This document shows positions 16,286-26,166 of a stretch of 64,000 bases of DNA, piece after piece; position 1 is the first letter of the stretch; each line of letters starts with the position of its first letter. The stretch lies in NCBI RefSeq assembly GCF_019392335.1, contig NZ_JAHXRQ010000017.1, positions 1 to 64,000 on the forward strand. Direction: 5' to 3'. Made by a program: the position numbers and the translations under genes. The notes under the pieces are model-generated. The model did not search any database, had not been told where the DNA came from, and was given only the letters and a program-made list of their open reading frames with translations. Origin of the DNA: Mameliella sp. CS4 (GTDB lineage Bacteria > Pseudomonadota > Alphaproteobacteria > Rhodobacterales > Rhodobacteraceae).

Positions 16286-17731
16286 TCAGCGCGCGGCGGC
16301 AAGGATGCCGTCGACGTCCAGATGTGCCTCCAGGTGATCGGCCAGAGCCTCCAGCGTCGTTTCGACTGTCGCATCATAGGACGCGCTTGCCTCGACACCA
16401 AAGCCATCCAGCCAGGCGGCGCGAAAGCCGTCGTCTCGGAACATGCCGTGCAGGTAGCTGCCCATGACCCGGCCATCGGTGCTGATCGCACCTTCGGGAC
16501 TGTCCCCGACAAAGGCGAAAGGGCGGGCGCGGTCCGCGCCGTCGCTGCGCCCGATGTGGATTTCGTAACCGTGGAACGCCGTGTCTGTGGCGGCATGGCG
16601 GGCAGTGACCTCGGTCAGGGACTTGTCCGGGGTCATGACCGTGTCGATGTTTAGCAGGCCAAGACCGGGATCGCGCCCCGCCGGCCCCTCAATGCCCTGG
16701 GGGTCATCGACCACACGGCCCAGCATCTGGTAGCCGCCACAGATCCCCAGCACCCGCCCGCCACGCCGATGATGCGCCATCAGGTCGATATCCCAGCCCT
16801 GTTCACGCAGAAAGGCAAGGTCGCCCCGGGTGGACTTGCTGCCGGGCAGGATCACCAGATCGGCATCCCCCGGGATCGCTTCGCCGCGTCGCAGCATGGT
16901 CAGCCGCACGCCCGGTTCCTGGGCCAGCGGGTCGAGATCGTCGAAATTCGCCATGCGCGACAGGCACAGACAGACAACGTGCAGCCCCTCGGTGCGTTGG
17001 GGCGTGCCGATGTCCAGCGCGTCCTCGGCAGGCAGGCGCCAAGCTTCGGGGAACCAGGGGGCGACACCAAGCCCACGCCAGCCGGTGCGCTCTTCGATCA
17101 GCTTGTAACCGTCGTCGAAAAGACGAGGATCGCCCCGAAACTTGTTGATAAGAAACCCGGAAATGCGACCGGCATCATCGCTCGGTAGGATTGCCTGGGT
17201 CCCGACGATCTGGGCGATCACGCCGCCCCGGTCGATGTCGCCGGCGAGGATCACCGGCACATCCGCCGCCTGTGAAAAGCCCATGTTGGCAATGTCGCCC
17301 TTGCGCAGGTTCACCTCTGCCGGACTGCCTGCGCCCTCGACGATCACCAGGTCATGCGCGGCCTTGAGGCGGTTGAAACTTTCAATAACGGAACCAAGGA
17401 GTTGCGGCTTTAACTTCGCGTAATCCCGGGCCTTGGCGGTGGTCAGCCGCTTGCCCTGCACGACGACCTGCGCGCCCACATCCGTTTCCGGCTTCAACAG
17501 GACCGGGTTCATGTCCGTGTGCAGGGGCAGACCGCAGGCCAGGGCCTGCAGCGCCTGTGCCCGCCCGATCTCGCCCCCGTCAGAGGTCACGGCGGCATTG
17601 TTGGACATGTTCTGCGGCTTGAACGGGGCCACGGACAGACCGCGCCGCAGCGCCGCGCGGCAAAGGCCCGCCACCAGCATGGACTTGCCCACGTTGGACC
17701 CGGTGCCCTGGATCATCACCGCGCGGCTCAT
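16286..17731 (-). CDS. cobQ: Cobyric acid synthase (glutamine-hydrolysing)
   Basis: A 481-residue amidotransferase that amidates four side chains of adenosylcobyrinic acid a,c-diamide. The N-terminal ATP-binding domain has [18 protein letters not shown] (residues 8-25) and [12 protein letters not shown]; the C-terminal glutamine amidotransferase domain has the nucleophile C331 in [11 protein letters not shown]. Length is typical. Its ATG overlaps the stop of the upstream HAD gene, so it is the last gene of a minus-strand unit running cobO, DUF1289 protein, HAD protein, cobQ. Confidence 0.95.
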   Translation of the reverse strand: MSRAVMIQGTGSNVGKSMLVAGLCRAALRRGLSVAPFKPQNMSNNAAVTSDGGEIGRAQALQALACGLPLHTDMNPVLLKPETDVGAQVVVQGKRLTTAKARDYAKLKPQLLGSVIESFNRLKAAHDLVIVEGAGSPAEVNLRKGDIANMGFSQAADVPVILAGDIDRGGVIAQIVGTQAILPSDDAGRISGFLINKFRGDPRLFDDGYKLIEERTGWRGLGVAPWFPEAWRLPAEDALDIGTPQRTEGLHVVCLCLSRMANFDDLDPLAQEPGVRLTMLRRGEAIPGDADLVILPGSKSTRGDLAFLREQGWDIDLMAHHRRGGRVLGICGGYQMLGRVVDDPQGIEGPAGRDPGLGLLNIDTVMTPDKSLTEVTARHAATDTAFHGYEIHIGRSDGADRARPFAFVGDSPEGAISTDGRVMGSYLHGMFRDDGFRAAWLDGFGVEASASYDATVETTLEALADHLEAHLDVDGILAAAR

Positions 17732-18336
17732 GGCGCGATCCCCAGCCGGTCAGGCAGGTCCCTGCGGCTGCGCGCGTCGAAAAGAAAGGTCTGCCATCCA
17801 CGTCGGGCGGCAGAGGCCAGGTTTTCCCGGTTGTCGTCGATCAAAAGCAGGTTTTGCGGCATCAGCCCCGACCAGCGTTCGATCTGTCCGAAGAAACCCG
17901 GATCCGGCTTGGCCACACCCATCGTCCCGGAGGCGAATATCGTCTCAACATGCACCGACAACCCCATGACATACATGATGTAATCCGCGCGAGGGGCCGG
18001 GTTGTTGGTGCCGATCACGGCGCGCGCGGGACTGCGCGCCAGCCAGTCGATTACCTCAGCGTCGGGCCGGTCTTCGGCCTGCAGCCAATGGTCCAGCAGG
18101 GCCTCTGCGCTGACATCCGTGTCCTGCGTGGCCAGCCAGTCGGCCAGCGCCTGTTCCAGAGGCAGGGCGCCGCGCAACACGCGTGCGGCCTGTCCGGGCT
18201 GGTTCAGAAAGCTGCGAAAGGCGCGCGGCGACAGACCCAGTGTCCTGTCCAGGTCGGCAACCCATCCGAAGGGGTGGCCGGGCGGTTCGGCGTTCAGGAC
18301 ACCGTCGAAATCCCAGACGACAAGCTCGGCGGTCAT
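17728..18336 (-). CDS. HAD-superfamily hydrolase of unknown substrate
   Basis: A 202-residue HAD phosphatase-like protein. Motif I is [12 protein letters not shown] (nucleophile and acid aspartates), motif II is VIGTNN, the lysine is in [13 protein letters not shown], and motif IV is [10 protein letters not shown]. It resembles the IA-type, HAD-like phosphatases. It overlaps cobQ downstream and the DUF1289 protein gene upstream by ATGA, so it is co-translated with cobalamin genes. A role in cobalamin synthesis, such as a phosphatase, is possible but not shown. Confidence 0.8.
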   Translation of the reverse strand: MTAELVVWDFDGVLNAEPPGHPFGWVADLDRTLGLSPRAFRSFLNQPGQAARVLRGALPLEQALADWLATQDTDVSAEALLDHWLQAEDRPDAEVIDWLARSPARAVIGTNNPAPRADYIMYVMGLSVHVETIFASGTMGVAKPDPGFFGQIERWSGLMPQNLLLIDDNRENLASAARRGWQTFLFDARSRRDLPDRLGIAP

Positions 18337-19220
18337 TGTGGGTAGATCAGGGCGGTGGCGACATAGCCCGCCGGCAAGGGCACCGTCGGTGGGGTTTCCA
18401 GCCCCTGCGCCACGTGATCCGGCAGGAGGTGCGTATGCGGCCCCTCGGGAGAGGCGCCATCGGGCGGCGGGATCTCGGCGTCGATGTCCAGCCGCAGGCA
18501 GGGTGTTTCGATCACCCGAACCGGGGCGGCGTCCCGCAGGGCGAGGCCGCTGCGCGACAGGTGATCCGGCCAGGCTGCGCCCTGGCTGCGGGCCAGCCGC
18601 GCGGCCAGCGCCTTGTCACATCGCACGGTGAACCGCGCGGCGCGGCTGCCCAGGCCCAGGTCGAAGCGGGCGCCAGCGGCATTGCGCGGCAAGAGCGCGT
18701 CACCGTCCGGACCCAGCAGGGTCAAGGACCGGGCAGGGGCGCGCAGGGCACGACCGACGGGCACCGCAAGGGCGATCAGTGTCGGTGCCTCGGGGCGGTC
18801 GATTTCGAAGGCGGTGAGATAGCGCGTGGCCTCCAGCCGCAGCGCGGCGTTTTCCAGCCGCAGGCTCAGCACGCCGTCGCCGATCTGTGCCGTGCATTCT
18901 GTCCCCGGCAGGCGCGACACCTCGCCCGAGGCGCCCCAGATGCCTGCCACAAGTCGCGCGCCCTCGTCGCCGATGCGGCGGGCGGTCTCTGCCAGGAGGG
19001 TGTCGCCCTGCCAGGACAGGCGCCGCGTCTTTAGCCCCATGCTGGCGGCACGGGCGGGCAAGGCGGCCCAGACGCCGGCGCGGAATTCGTCCGAGGCGCT
19101 GCCCCAGCTTGCGATCTCGTCCAGGCTGCGGGCGCAGCCGGTGCACAGGTCCGAGCTCTCGTCGATCACGCAGCGGGCCACGCAGGGGCTGGCCGGGGGC
19201 AGGCGGGTCATGCGGCTCAT
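18333..19220 (-). CDS. DUF1289-type protein with a large uncharacterised C-terminal region
   Basis: The 295-residue product begins with a compact four-cysteine unit (C13, C17, C26, C29 in PCVARCVIDESSDLCTGCAR) followed by SLDEIASW, the pattern of DUF1289 proteins, which usually end after about 60-90 residues. Here a further 230 residues follow, with no motif I can name: mostly hydrophobic and charged alternation, no signal peptide and no clear membrane helix. The gene sits between cobO and the HAD gene and overlaps the latter by ATGA. The cysteines could bind iron-sulfur or zinc. Function in the cobalamin cluster is unknown. Confidence 0.78.
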   Translation of the reverse strand: MSRMTRLPPASPCVARCVIDESSDLCTGCARSLDEIASWGSASDEFRAGVWAALPARAASMGLKTRRLSWQGDTLLAETARRIGDEGARLVAGIWGASGEVSRLPGTECTAQIGDGVLSLRLENAALRLEATRYLTAFEIDRPEAPTLIALAVPVGRALRAPARSLTLLGPDGDALLPRNAAGARFDLGLGSRAARFTVRCDKALAARLARSQGAAWPDHLSRSGLALRDAAPVRVIETPCLRLDIDAEIPPPDGASPEGPHTHLLPDHVAQGLETPPTVPLPAGYVATALIYPQ

Positions 19221-19224
19221 GGGC

Positions 19225-19833
19225 CTAGAACTCCACGCCTTTCTGCGCCTTCACGCCGTCGCGGAAGGGGTGTTTGAGCAGCTCCATCTCTGTCACCAGG
19301 TCGGCGGCCTCGATCAACTCGGGCTTGGCATTGCGCCCCGTCAGGCAGACATGGGTCATGGCCGGCTTCTGGTGCAGCAGGAAGTCCACCACCTCGTCGA
19401 TGTCGATGTAGTCATAGCGGAGCGCGATGTTGATCTCGTCCAGGAGGACGAACTGGATCTCGGGGTCAAGGATCTGTTCCTTGGCGATCTTCCAGCCGTT
19501 CTGAGCGGCGGCGATGTCGCGGTCGCGGTCCTGCGTTTCCCAGGTAAAGCCCTCACCCGACACGAAAAAGCGGCACTCATCGGCAAAGCGTTCGCGCAGA
19601 AAAGTCTTTTCGCCGGTGTCCCAGTTGCCCTTGATGAACTGCACCACGGCGCAGGGCATCCCATGTGCGATGCAGCGCATGATCATGCCGAATCCCGCCG
19701 AGCTCTTGCCCTTGCCCTTGCCGGTGTGGACCATGATGAGACCTTTTTCTTCGGTCTTGGTCTTCATCATTTCGTCGCGGGCGGCCTTGATGCGGCGCAT
19801 CTTTTCATTGTGGCGGGTGGTGATCTCGTCCAT
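19225..19833 (-). CDS. cobO: Cob(I)yrinic acid a,c-diamide adenosyltransferase
   Basis: A 202-residue CobA/CobO-type ATP:corrinoid adenosyltransferase that adds the upper adenosyl ligand. The P-loop is HTGKGKGKSSAGFGM (residues 36-50); further marks are AVVQFIKGNWDTGE, FVLLDEINIALRYDYID and THVCLTGRNAKPELIEAADLVTEM. I use the ATG at 19833 (GGAG 6 bases upstream). It is first in its minus-strand operon and divergent from the cobalamin riboswitch-led operon. Confidence 0.94.
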   Translation of the reverse strand: MDEITTRHNEKMRRIKAARDEMMKTKTEEKGLIMVHTGKGKGKSSAGFGMIMRCIAHGMPCAVVQFIKGNWDTGEKTFLRERFADECRFFVSGEGFTWETQDRDRDIAAAQNGWKIAKEQILDPEIQFVLLDEINIALRYDYIDIDEVVDFLLHQKPAMTHVCLTGRNAKPELIEAADLVTEMELLKHPFRDGVKAQKGVEF

Positions 19834-19937
19834 TGCGCGCTCCGTTGATCGATTCAGGCAGGAATTGCATCCGTGTCGCGCCCCGTCAACGTGCTTCGCG
19901 ATTGACATGTCCGCCCGTCTGTCGCACCACCACCGTC

Positions 19938-20104
19938 ACGATGGTTCCCCGGGACATCCGGGGAGGACAACAGGGAACGCGGTGAAACCCCGCGGCTGCC
20001 CCCGCAACTGTAAGCGGTGAGCGCCCTCGCAACGTGCCACTGGCCCCAAAGGCCGGGAAGGCGCGGGGGTGCCGCGACCCGCGAGCCAGGAGACCTGCCA
20101 TCCC
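19938..20104 (+). ncRNA. Cobalamin riboswitch upstream of the DUF1636-cobW-cobN operon
   Basis: The adenosylcobalamin aptamer is readable in order: a closing stem GATGG (19940-19944) pairing with CCATC (20098-20102), the core AGGGAACGCGGTGAAACCCC, the CCCCCGCAACTGTAAG segment, GCCACTGG, GGGAAGGC and the B12-box end GAGCCAGGAGACCTGCC. The aptamer is followed by a GC-rich segment (CCCGGGCGGGGTGCCCCGG) next to the GGAGGAGGT ribosome site of the first gene. That placement suggests control by sequestering the ribosome site. High cobalamin would lower expression of the whole corrin operon. Confidence 0.95.
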
Positions 20105-20151
20105 ACGTGCAACTTTTGAACCCGGGCGGGGTGCCCCGGAGGAGGTCAGGA

Positions 20152-20571
20152 ATGGATCAAGATACACAGCAGAGAGCGGCCCGCGCGCCGGTTGAGCTGC
20201 TGGTTTGCGTCAAGTGCCGGCGCGGCGAAGAGGTGCCTGAGGGCGGCGTACGCCCCGGACAGCGCCTGCACGATGCGCTGGCCGCGCGCGAGATGCCCGA
20301 GGGGGTCACGCTGACGCCGGTGGACTGCCTGCAGAATTGCGATTTCGGCTGTTCCGTCGCCATGCGCGGTGGGCCGGAACGCTGGACCTATGTCTACGGA
20401 AACCTTCACGAAGCGTCGCATCCGGACCTGCTGGCCGAGGGCATGGCGCTTTATCATGCCGCCCAGGACGGGGTGATCCCGTGGCGGGCGCGGCCCGAAC
20501 ATTTCAAACGCAATTGCATCGCGCGCATCCCGCCCGAACAGACCAGAGCGCCGGAAAAGGACAAGACATGA
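20152..20571 (+). CDS. DUF1636 protein, first gene of the riboswitch-controlled operon
   Basis: A 139-residue cytoplasmic protein with cysteines spaced like a thioredoxin-fold 2Fe-2S ferredoxin: C19-x2-C22 and C59-x3-C63-x3-C67 (VCVKCRRG and VDCLQNCDFGCS). DUF1636 genes are known to travel with cobalamin genes, but I know of no proven function. Its location directly behind a cobalamin riboswitch and overlapping cobW (ATGA) suggests a metal-delivery or redox part in cobalt insertion. The start is the ATG with the GGAGGAGGT site. Confidence 0.82.
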   Translation: MDQDTQQRAARAPVELLVCVKCRRGEEVPEGGVRPGQRLHDALAAREMPEGVTLTPVDCLQNCDFGCSVAMRGGPERWTYVYGNLHEASHPDLLAEGMALYHAAQDGVIPWRARPEHFKRNCIARIPPEQTRAPEKDKT

Positions 20572-21623
20572 CCGATCTCGCCAAGCTTCCCGTCACCGTC
20601 ATCACCGGCTTCCTCGGCTCGGGCAAGACGACACTGATCACCCACCTGATGCAGAACCCCGGCGGCAAGCGTCTGGCGGTCGTCGTCAACGAATTCGGCG
20701 ACGTAGGTGTCGATGGCGAGATCCTCAAGGGCTGTGCCATCCCCGATTGCCCGGCGGAAAACATCATGGAACTGGCCAATGGCTGTATCTGCTGCACCGT
20801 GGCCGATGACTTCATCCCGACGATCGAGGCGCTGATGGCGCTGGAGCCGCGCCCCGATCACATCCTGATCGAAACCAGCGGGCTTGCCCTGCCGAAACCG
20901 CTGCTCAAGGCCTTTGACTGGCCCGATATCCGCTCGAAGATCACCGTCGATGGCGTGATCGCCCTGGCCGATGCCGAGGCCGTGGCCTCGGGGCGATTTG
21001 CGCCCGACGTGGCCAAGGTCGATGCGCAGCGCCTGGCGGACGATTCGCTCGATCACGAAACGCCCCTGTCAGAGGTTTTCGAGGATCAGATCTCTTGCGC
21101 GGACATCATCCTGCTGACCAAGCCGGATCTTGCAGGCCCCGAGGGTGTGGCCAAGGCCAAGGAGATCATCGCCGCCGAGGCGCCGCGCCCGCTGCCGGTG
21201 ATCGAGGTGGCCGAGGGCGCGGTGGACCCGCGCGTGATCCTGGGGCTGGAAGCCGCGGCAGAGGACGACATGGACGCCCGGCCCAGCCACCACGACGGCC
21301 ACGACGACCACGAGCACGACGATTTCGAATCCATCGTGGTGGAGATCCCCGAGGTCGCGGAGCCGGGCGAGCTGGTGGCGCGGATCGAGGAACTGGCCAA
21401 CAGCCAGAACATCCTGCGGGTCAAGGGCTATGCCAGTGTCACCGGCAAACCGATGCGCCTGCTGGTGCAGGCGGTGGGCGCACGGGTGCGGCATCAGTAC
21501 GACCGTCCGTGGAAGGCGGGTGAGACCCGTCGGGGCCGGCTGGTCGTGATCGCCGAGCATGACGACGTTCGCCCCGAGGCGATCCAGGCCGTGCTGGGTG
21601 TGGCCACGGAGGCGGCAGAGTAG
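20568..21623 (+). CDS. cobW: CobW, COG0523 GTPase
   Basis: A 351-residue G3E-family GTPase metallochaperone. It has Walker A TGFLGSGKTT (residues 13-22), the metal-binding C-x-C-C motif at C73-C75-C76 in ANGCICCTV, ETSGLALPKPL, and LLTKPD in place of NKxD. A histidine/aspartate-rich linker (HHDGHDDHEHDD) and a CobW_C domain follow. CobW is thought to load Co(II) for insertion by the CobN-containing chelatase, and cobN is the next gene, 33 bases on. A GC hairpin (arms GGCGGGGG/CCCCCGCC, 21624-21640) lies in that gap. Confidence 0.94.
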   Translation: MTDLAKLPVTVITGFLGSGKTTLITHLMQNPGGKRLAVVVNEFGDVGVDGEILKGCAIPDCPAENIMELANGCICCTVADDFIPTIEALMALEPRPDHILIETSGLALPKPLLKAFDWPDIRSKITVDGVIALADAEAVASGRFAPDVAKVDAQRLADDSLDHETPLSEVFEDQISCADIILLTKPDLAGPEGVAKAKEIIAAEAPRPLPVIEVAEGAVDPRVILGLEAAAEDDMDARPSHHDGHDDHEHDDFESIVVEIPEVAEPGELVARIEELANSQNILRVKGYASVTGKPMRLLVQAVGARVRHQYDRPWKAGETRRGRLVVIAEHDDVRPEAIQAVLGVATEAAE

Positions 21624-21656
21624 GGCGGGGGTCCCCCGCCGCGCCGGAGCGGTGCC

Positions 21657-24600
21657 ATGCACGTCATCTTTCGCGAAAGCCACGGACTCGAAGAAAGCGA
21701 GACCCCGACCGACCTGGCGCAAAGCCCGGCGGATCTTGTCGTGCTGTCCTTCTCGGATTCCGATCTTGGCGCCTTTGCCGCGGGATGGGAGCGGGGCGGC
21801 GGGCGCGAAGGACGGCTGCCCTCTTTGCGGCTGGCCAATATCGCAGCGCTGAAACACCCGCTGTCGGTCGACACCTATGTCGAACAGACGCTGGAGGGGG
21901 CAAAGGGCATCCTGATCCGTCTGATCGGCGGTGTGCCCTACTGGTCCTACGGCATCCAGCAGATCCGGGCGCTGGCACAGGCAAAGGGGATTGCGCTGGC
22001 GGTGCTGCCTGCCGACGGGCGGGAGGACAGGCGGCTCGACGAGGTCTCGACCCTGCCGGTCTCGACCCTGCGGCGGCTGGCGCATCTCTGTGACGCCGGC
22101 GGTGCGGTGGCGGCCCAGGCGGCGCTGGCGCAGATGGCCTTGGCGGCCGGGCTCTACGCCGGGCCGGTGCGGGGCGCCAAGGGGCTGCCCCCGGTGGGCG
22201 GCTGGCTGCCGGAACACGGGGTCTGTTGCCCGGTCCTGGCGGCGGTGCGGAATGGCGAGGCCGGAGGGGGGCTGTCGGCCCCCCGCTTGCCTGCGGCAAG
22301 CCCCCCCGAGAGTATTTTTGCAGAGAAGAAGCCGCGACCGCTGGTCTGCCTGGTCTTCTACCGCTCTTACCTGGTGTCGGCGGATATGGCGCCGATGGAG
22401 GCGCTTTGTGCCGCGTTGCGGGCGCGTGGGTTCGAGGTGATGGGGCTGTTCGCACCTTCGCTGAAGGCGCCGGGAGCCTCGGGCTGGCTGGCGCGGCAGG
22501 TGGCGCATCTGGCGCCCGTGGCCATCGTCAATGCGACGGCCTTTTCCGGACGCGGAGCCGAGGGCGCCTCGCCGCTGGATGCGAGCGGCGTGCCGGTTTT
22601 CCAGGTGGCGCTGGCCACCTCGACCCGGGCGGCCTGGGCCGAGGCGGAACGGGGATTGTCCCCCGCCGACCTGGCCATGCATGTGGTCCTTCCGGAGGTG
22701 GACGGGCGGCTGTTTGCCGGGGCCGTGTCCTTCAAGGAGCCGCAGGCGCGCGATCCGGACCTGCAGTTCGCCCGCATGGCGCATGCCGCGGATGCGGCGC
22801 AGGTGGCGGCCGTGGCCGACCGTGTCGCGCGCTGGACCGGTCTGGCGGCGATGCCTGCGGCGGAGCGGCGGATGGCATTGGTGCTGTCGACCTATCCGGG
22901 GCGCGACTGGAACCTGGCCCATGCGGTGGGGTTGGATGCGCTGGCCTCGGCGCAGGCCATCCTGGAGGACCTGTGCGCGGTGGGACATATCGTTGAGGCG
23001 GGGGTCTCCGCCGACGATCTTGGGGCGGCGCGGCTGTTCTGGCCGCTGGAGGACTACAAGGCCGCGCTGGCGTGTCTTCCCGAGGTGTTGCAAAAGGATC
23101 TGGCGACGGCCTGGGGCGCGCCGGAAGCGGACCCGGATTTTGCCGACGGCGGCTTTTCCTTCCGCGTCCTGGACCGGGGCGGGGCGCTGGTTGCCCTGCA
23201 GCCGGAACGTGGCACACCCGAGACGCGCGACGACGAGTATCACGATCTCGCCCGTGTGCCGCGCCATGCCTATGTGGCTTTCTACCTCTGGCTTCAGGGC
23301 CGCACCGATGCGCTGATCCACATCGGGGCGCATGGCACGCTGGAATGGCTGCCGGGCAAATCGGTTGCGCTGTCCCGGGCCTGCTGGCCCGAGGCTTTGA
23401 CCGGCGGGATGCCGGTGATTTATCCCTTTATCGTCAACGATCCCGGTGAGGCGGCGCAGGCCAAGCGGCGCATCGGGGCGGTGACGCTGGGCCATGTGCC
23501 GCCTCCGCTGCGCGAAGCCGCTGTGCCGGACCGGCTGGCACGCTTGGAAACCCTGCTGGACGAGTTTTCCAATGCCGACGGGTTGGACCCGAAGCGCCGC
23601 GACCGGCTGATGCAGGACATCCGGGCAGAGGCGCAGGCGGTTGGTGTCGAAGGGGATCTTGGCCTTGAGACCAGCGCCAGCACCGCCGAGGCGATCACCC
23701 GGATCGACCGGTTCGTCTGCGACGTGAAGGAAAGTCAGTTCGGCGATGGTCTGCATGTCTGGGGACGGGCGCCTGCGGCGGCGGGCGGGTTCGATGCGGC
23801 GGACTCGGTGGCGGCGGAACGCCGTGCACTGATCGACGCGCTGAATGGCAAGCGGATCGCGGCGGGGCCGTCGGGATCGCCCTACCGGGGCCGGACGGAC
23901 GTTCTGCCCACGGGGCGCAACCTGTTTACCACCGACCCGCGGTCCGTGCCGACGCGCAGCGCCTATGCCCAGGGCGTCAAGCTGGGTGAGGAACTGGTCC
24001 GCCGGCACCTGCAGGACGAGGGCGACTGGCCGCGTGGGGTGATCGTGGATCTTTGGGGCTCGGCCACCATGCGGACGGCGGGCGAGGAATTCGCCATGGC
24101 GTTGCATCTGTTGGGGGTGCGCCCGGTCTGGGACGCGGGCAGCGAGCGGGTGAGCGGGATCGAGGTGATCCCGATCACCGAACTTGACCGGCCCCGGATC
24201 GACGTCACGCTGCGGGTCTCGGGCCTGTTCCGCGATGTCTTTCCGACGCTTTCGGTGCTGTTTGGGCAAGCGGTCAAGGCGCTTTCCGAACGCGACGAAG
24301 CGCGCGACTGGAATCCCTTCGTCGGGCAGGCGGGCGCACGTGTCTTTGGCCCGGCTCCGGGGTCTTTTGGCCTGGGGATCGGGGCGCAGATCGGCGATTA
24401 TTCCCAAGGGTCGAGGCAGGCGGCGGGAGAGGCCTGGCTCTCGGCCTCGGCCTGGGCCTATGACAGCGGCGCGGGTGAAAAGGATGCAGCGGGCCTGCGC
24501 GAAAGGGTGCGCGCGGCAGAGGCATTCGTGCATCTTCAGGACCTGCCGGAAACGGATCTCTTGCTGGCAGAGGATTATGCCAGCCACGAGGCAGGCTTTT

Positions 24601-25019
24601 CCGCAGCCCAGGGCGTGACCGGCGGCAAGGCCGCGCTTTATCACATGGACAATACCGATCCGTCGCGGCCGCGCGCGCGCGGGCTGACCGAGGAAATCGC
24701 CCGCGTGGTCCAGGCGCGGGCGGCCAATCCGGCCTGGCTGGCGGGGATGCAGCGGCACGGGTTCCGGGGCGCGGCAGAAATCGCCGCAACGCTGGAGAAC
24801 ATGGCTGCCTTTGCGCAACTGGCGGACGTGGTGCCGGGGCATCTCTTTGACCTCTACTACGACGCGACGCTGGGCGATGAGGCGGTGACAGACTTCCTTG
24901 AGCAAGCGAACCCCGAGGCGCTGGCCGCCATGCGAGCTCGGTTCGCGGCACTGCACGCGGCGGGCCTCTGGCAGACGCGGCGCAATTCGATCCTCGCGGC
25001 ACTGGAGGCGGCGGAATGA
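21657..25019 (+). CDS. cobN: Cobaltochelatase subunit CobN
   Basis: A 1,120-residue large subunit of the aerobic ATP-dependent cobaltochelatase, which inserts Co(II) into hydrogenobyrinic acid a,c-diamide. Clear BchH/CobN-type blocks include [83 protein letters not shown] and [18 protein letters not shown]. The partner AAA subunits CobS and CobT of the chelatase are not in this window. Residues about 203-225 are encoded by a dispersed genomic repeat inserted in frame. The stop overlaps the cobG start. Confidence 0.95.
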   Translation: MHVIFRESHGLEESETPTDLAQSPADLVVLSFSDSDLGAFAAGWERGGGREGRLPSLRLANIAALKHPLSVDTYVEQTLEGAKGILIRLIGGVPYWSYGIQQIRALAQAKGIALAVLPADGREDRRLDEVSTLPVSTLRRLAHLCDAGGAVAAQAALAQMALAAGLYAGPVRGAKGLPPVGGWLPEHGVCCPVLAAVRNGEAGGGLSAPRLPAASPPESIFAEKKPRPLVCLVFYRSYLVSADMAPMEALCAALRARGFEVMGLFAPSLKAPGASGWLARQVAHLAPVAIVNATAFSGRGAEGASPLDASGVPVFQVALATSTRAAWAEAERGLSPADLAMHVVLPEVDGRLFAGAVSFKEPQARDPDLQFARMAHAADAAQVAAVADRVARWTGLAAMPAAERRMALVLSTYPGRDWNLAHAVGLDALASAQAILEDLCAVGHIVEAGVSADDLGAARLFWPLEDYKAALACLPEVLQKDLATAWGAPEADPDFADGGFSFRVLDRGGALVALQPERGTPETRDDEYHDLARVPRHAYVAFYLWLQGRTDALIHIGAHGTLEWLPGKSVALSRACWPEALTGGMPVIYPFIVNDPGEAAQAKRRIGAVTLGHVPPPLREAAVPDRLARLETLLDEFSNADGLDPKRRDRLMQDIRAEAQAVGVEGDLGLETSASTAEAITRIDRFVCDVKESQFGDGLHVWGRAPAAAGGFDAADSVAAERRALIDALNGKRIAAGPSGSPYRGRTDVLPTGRNLFTTDPRSVPTRSAYAQGVKLGEELVRRHLQDEGDWPRGVIVDLWGSATMRTAGEEFAMALHLLGVRPVWDAGSERVSGIEVIPITELDRPRIDVTLRVSGLFRDVFPTLSVLFGQAVKALSERDEARDWNPFVGQAGARVFGPAPGSFGLGIGAQIGDYSQGSRQAAGEAWLSASAWAYDSGAGEKDAAGLRERVRAAEAFVHLQDLPETDLLLAEDYASHEAGFSAAQGVTGGKAALYHMDNTDPSRPRARGLTEEIARVVQARAANPAWLAGMQRHGFRGAAEIAATLENMAAFAQLADVVPGHLFDLYYDATLGDEAVTDFLEQANPEALAAMRARFAALHAAGLWQTRRNSILAALEAAE
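22263..22331 (+). repeat. Dispersed GC-hairpin repeat inside the cobN coding frame
   Basis: Within cobN lies GGGGGGC-tgtc-GGCCCCCC, then GCTTGC-ctgc-GGCAAGC, then a C-run and a tail AGTATTTTTGCAGAGAAGAA (22311-22330, plus one G). The tail is identical over 21 bases to the one at 47364-47384 on the other strand. It is translated as roughly [23 protein letters not shown] without breaking the frame. Confidence 0.88.
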
Positions 25020-26161
25020 GCGCGCCCGAGATCAAGGGATGGTGTCCCGGCGCATATCGCCCGATGCGCTCCGGTGATGGGCTTGTGGTGCGGGTGCGCC
25101 CGCATCTGGCGCGGCTGGACGCGGATCAGGCGCGCGGGCTGGCCGATATTGCCGAACGGCTGGGCAGTGGGGTGATCGAGGTGACCGCGCGGGCCAACCT
25201 GCAACTGCGCGGGGTTACGGACGAAGGCTTCCCCCAAGTTATCGCACGGTTGGACGCGCTGGGACTCTTGCCCGGCAATGCCGAGAGTGAGGCGCGGCGC
25301 AACGTGATCCTTGACCCCTTTGACGAGGACCGGGCCGAACGACTGACCGAGGCGCTGTATCAGGGGCTGGAGGCGGCGCGCTTTGCGGCTTTGCCGGGGA
25401 AATTCGGCTTTGTGGTCGATCCCGGATCTGCGCGGCGGCTGGAGGGGATCAGCGGGGATATCCGGATCGAACCGGCGGAGGGTGGTTTGATCCTCCGGGC
25501 CGACGGCTGCGCAACCGGGCGACCCGTGGACGAAGCCGAGGCCGTGCCGCTGGCGCTGGACCTGGCGGCCTGGTTCCTTGACAGCGGCGGCGTCGGGCAT
25601 GACGGACGCGGGCGTATGGCGCGGCACATCGCGGCGGGCGCGGACCTGCCCGACCATTTCTGCGGCGATGCCATCCCGTGCGCCGCAGTCCCGGCCCCCG
25701 AGCCGGGACCTCTCACCGGCGGGCTCTGCGTGGCCGCTCCCTTTGGCCTCTTCACCGCGCAGGCCCTGCGCCACCTCGCCGAAACCGCCCCGGACCTCCG
25801 CGTGACGCCCTTCCGGATGCTCTACCTGCCCGGTGTCGCGGCACTGGACCCGCAGGCCGACCTCGTCACCGACCCGCGCGATCCGATCCGCCGGGTCGAG
25901 GCCTGCACCGGCGCGCCCGGCTGCCCGCAGGCCAGCGTTGCCACCCGCGACCTGGCCCGCAGCCTTGCCCCGCATGTGCCCGACGGCCAGCGCTGGCATG
26001 TCTCGGGTTGCGCCAAGGGCTGTGCCTTTCCACGCGCCGCTGACCGCACCCTGGTGGGGCGCGACGGCGCATTCGACCTTGTCATGCCGGGGGCGCCGTG
26101 GGATGAGCCGCACCGCCGCGGGCTGACCCCTTCGGACATCAACGAACTCATCAGGCCCTGA
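25016..26161 (+). CDS. cobG: Precorrin-3B synthase (CobG)
   Basis: A 381-residue sulfite/nitrite-reductase-like monooxygenase that uses O2 to set up ring contraction, the hallmark of the aerobic pathway. The 4Fe-4S/siroheme-type ligands are C297-x5-C303 ([11 protein letters not shown]) and C332-x3-C336 ([11 protein letters not shown]); [12 protein letters not shown] near the N-terminus is typical of the ferredoxin-like half. Length is normal. Coupled to cobN by ATGA. Confidence 0.94.
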   Translation: MSAPEIKGWCPGAYRPMRSGDGLVVRVRPHLARLDADQARGLADIAERLGSGVIEVTARANLQLRGVTDEGFPQVIARLDALGLLPGNAESEARRNVILDPFDEDRAERLTEALYQGLEAARFAALPGKFGFVVDPGSARRLEGISGDIRIEPAEGGLILRADGCATGRPVDEAEAVPLALDLAAWFLDSGGVGHDGRGRMARHIAAGADLPDHFCGDAIPCAAVPAPEPGPLTGGLCVAAPFGLFTAQALRHLAETAPDLRVTPFRMLYLPGVAALDPQADLVTDPRDPIRRVEACTGAPGCPQASVATRDLARSLAPHVPDGQRWHVSGCAKGCAFPRAADRTLVGRDGAFDLVMPGAPWDEPHRRGLTPSDINELIRP

Positions 26162-26166
26162 ACTCA

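Noticed and set aside
21069-24956. Open frame of about 1,295 codons on the minus strand opposite cobW and cobN
   Set aside because: It is an antisense shadow caused by GC-rich codons; its translation is arginine/proline/histidine-rich with no known domain, whereas the plus strand encodes well-conserved CobN.
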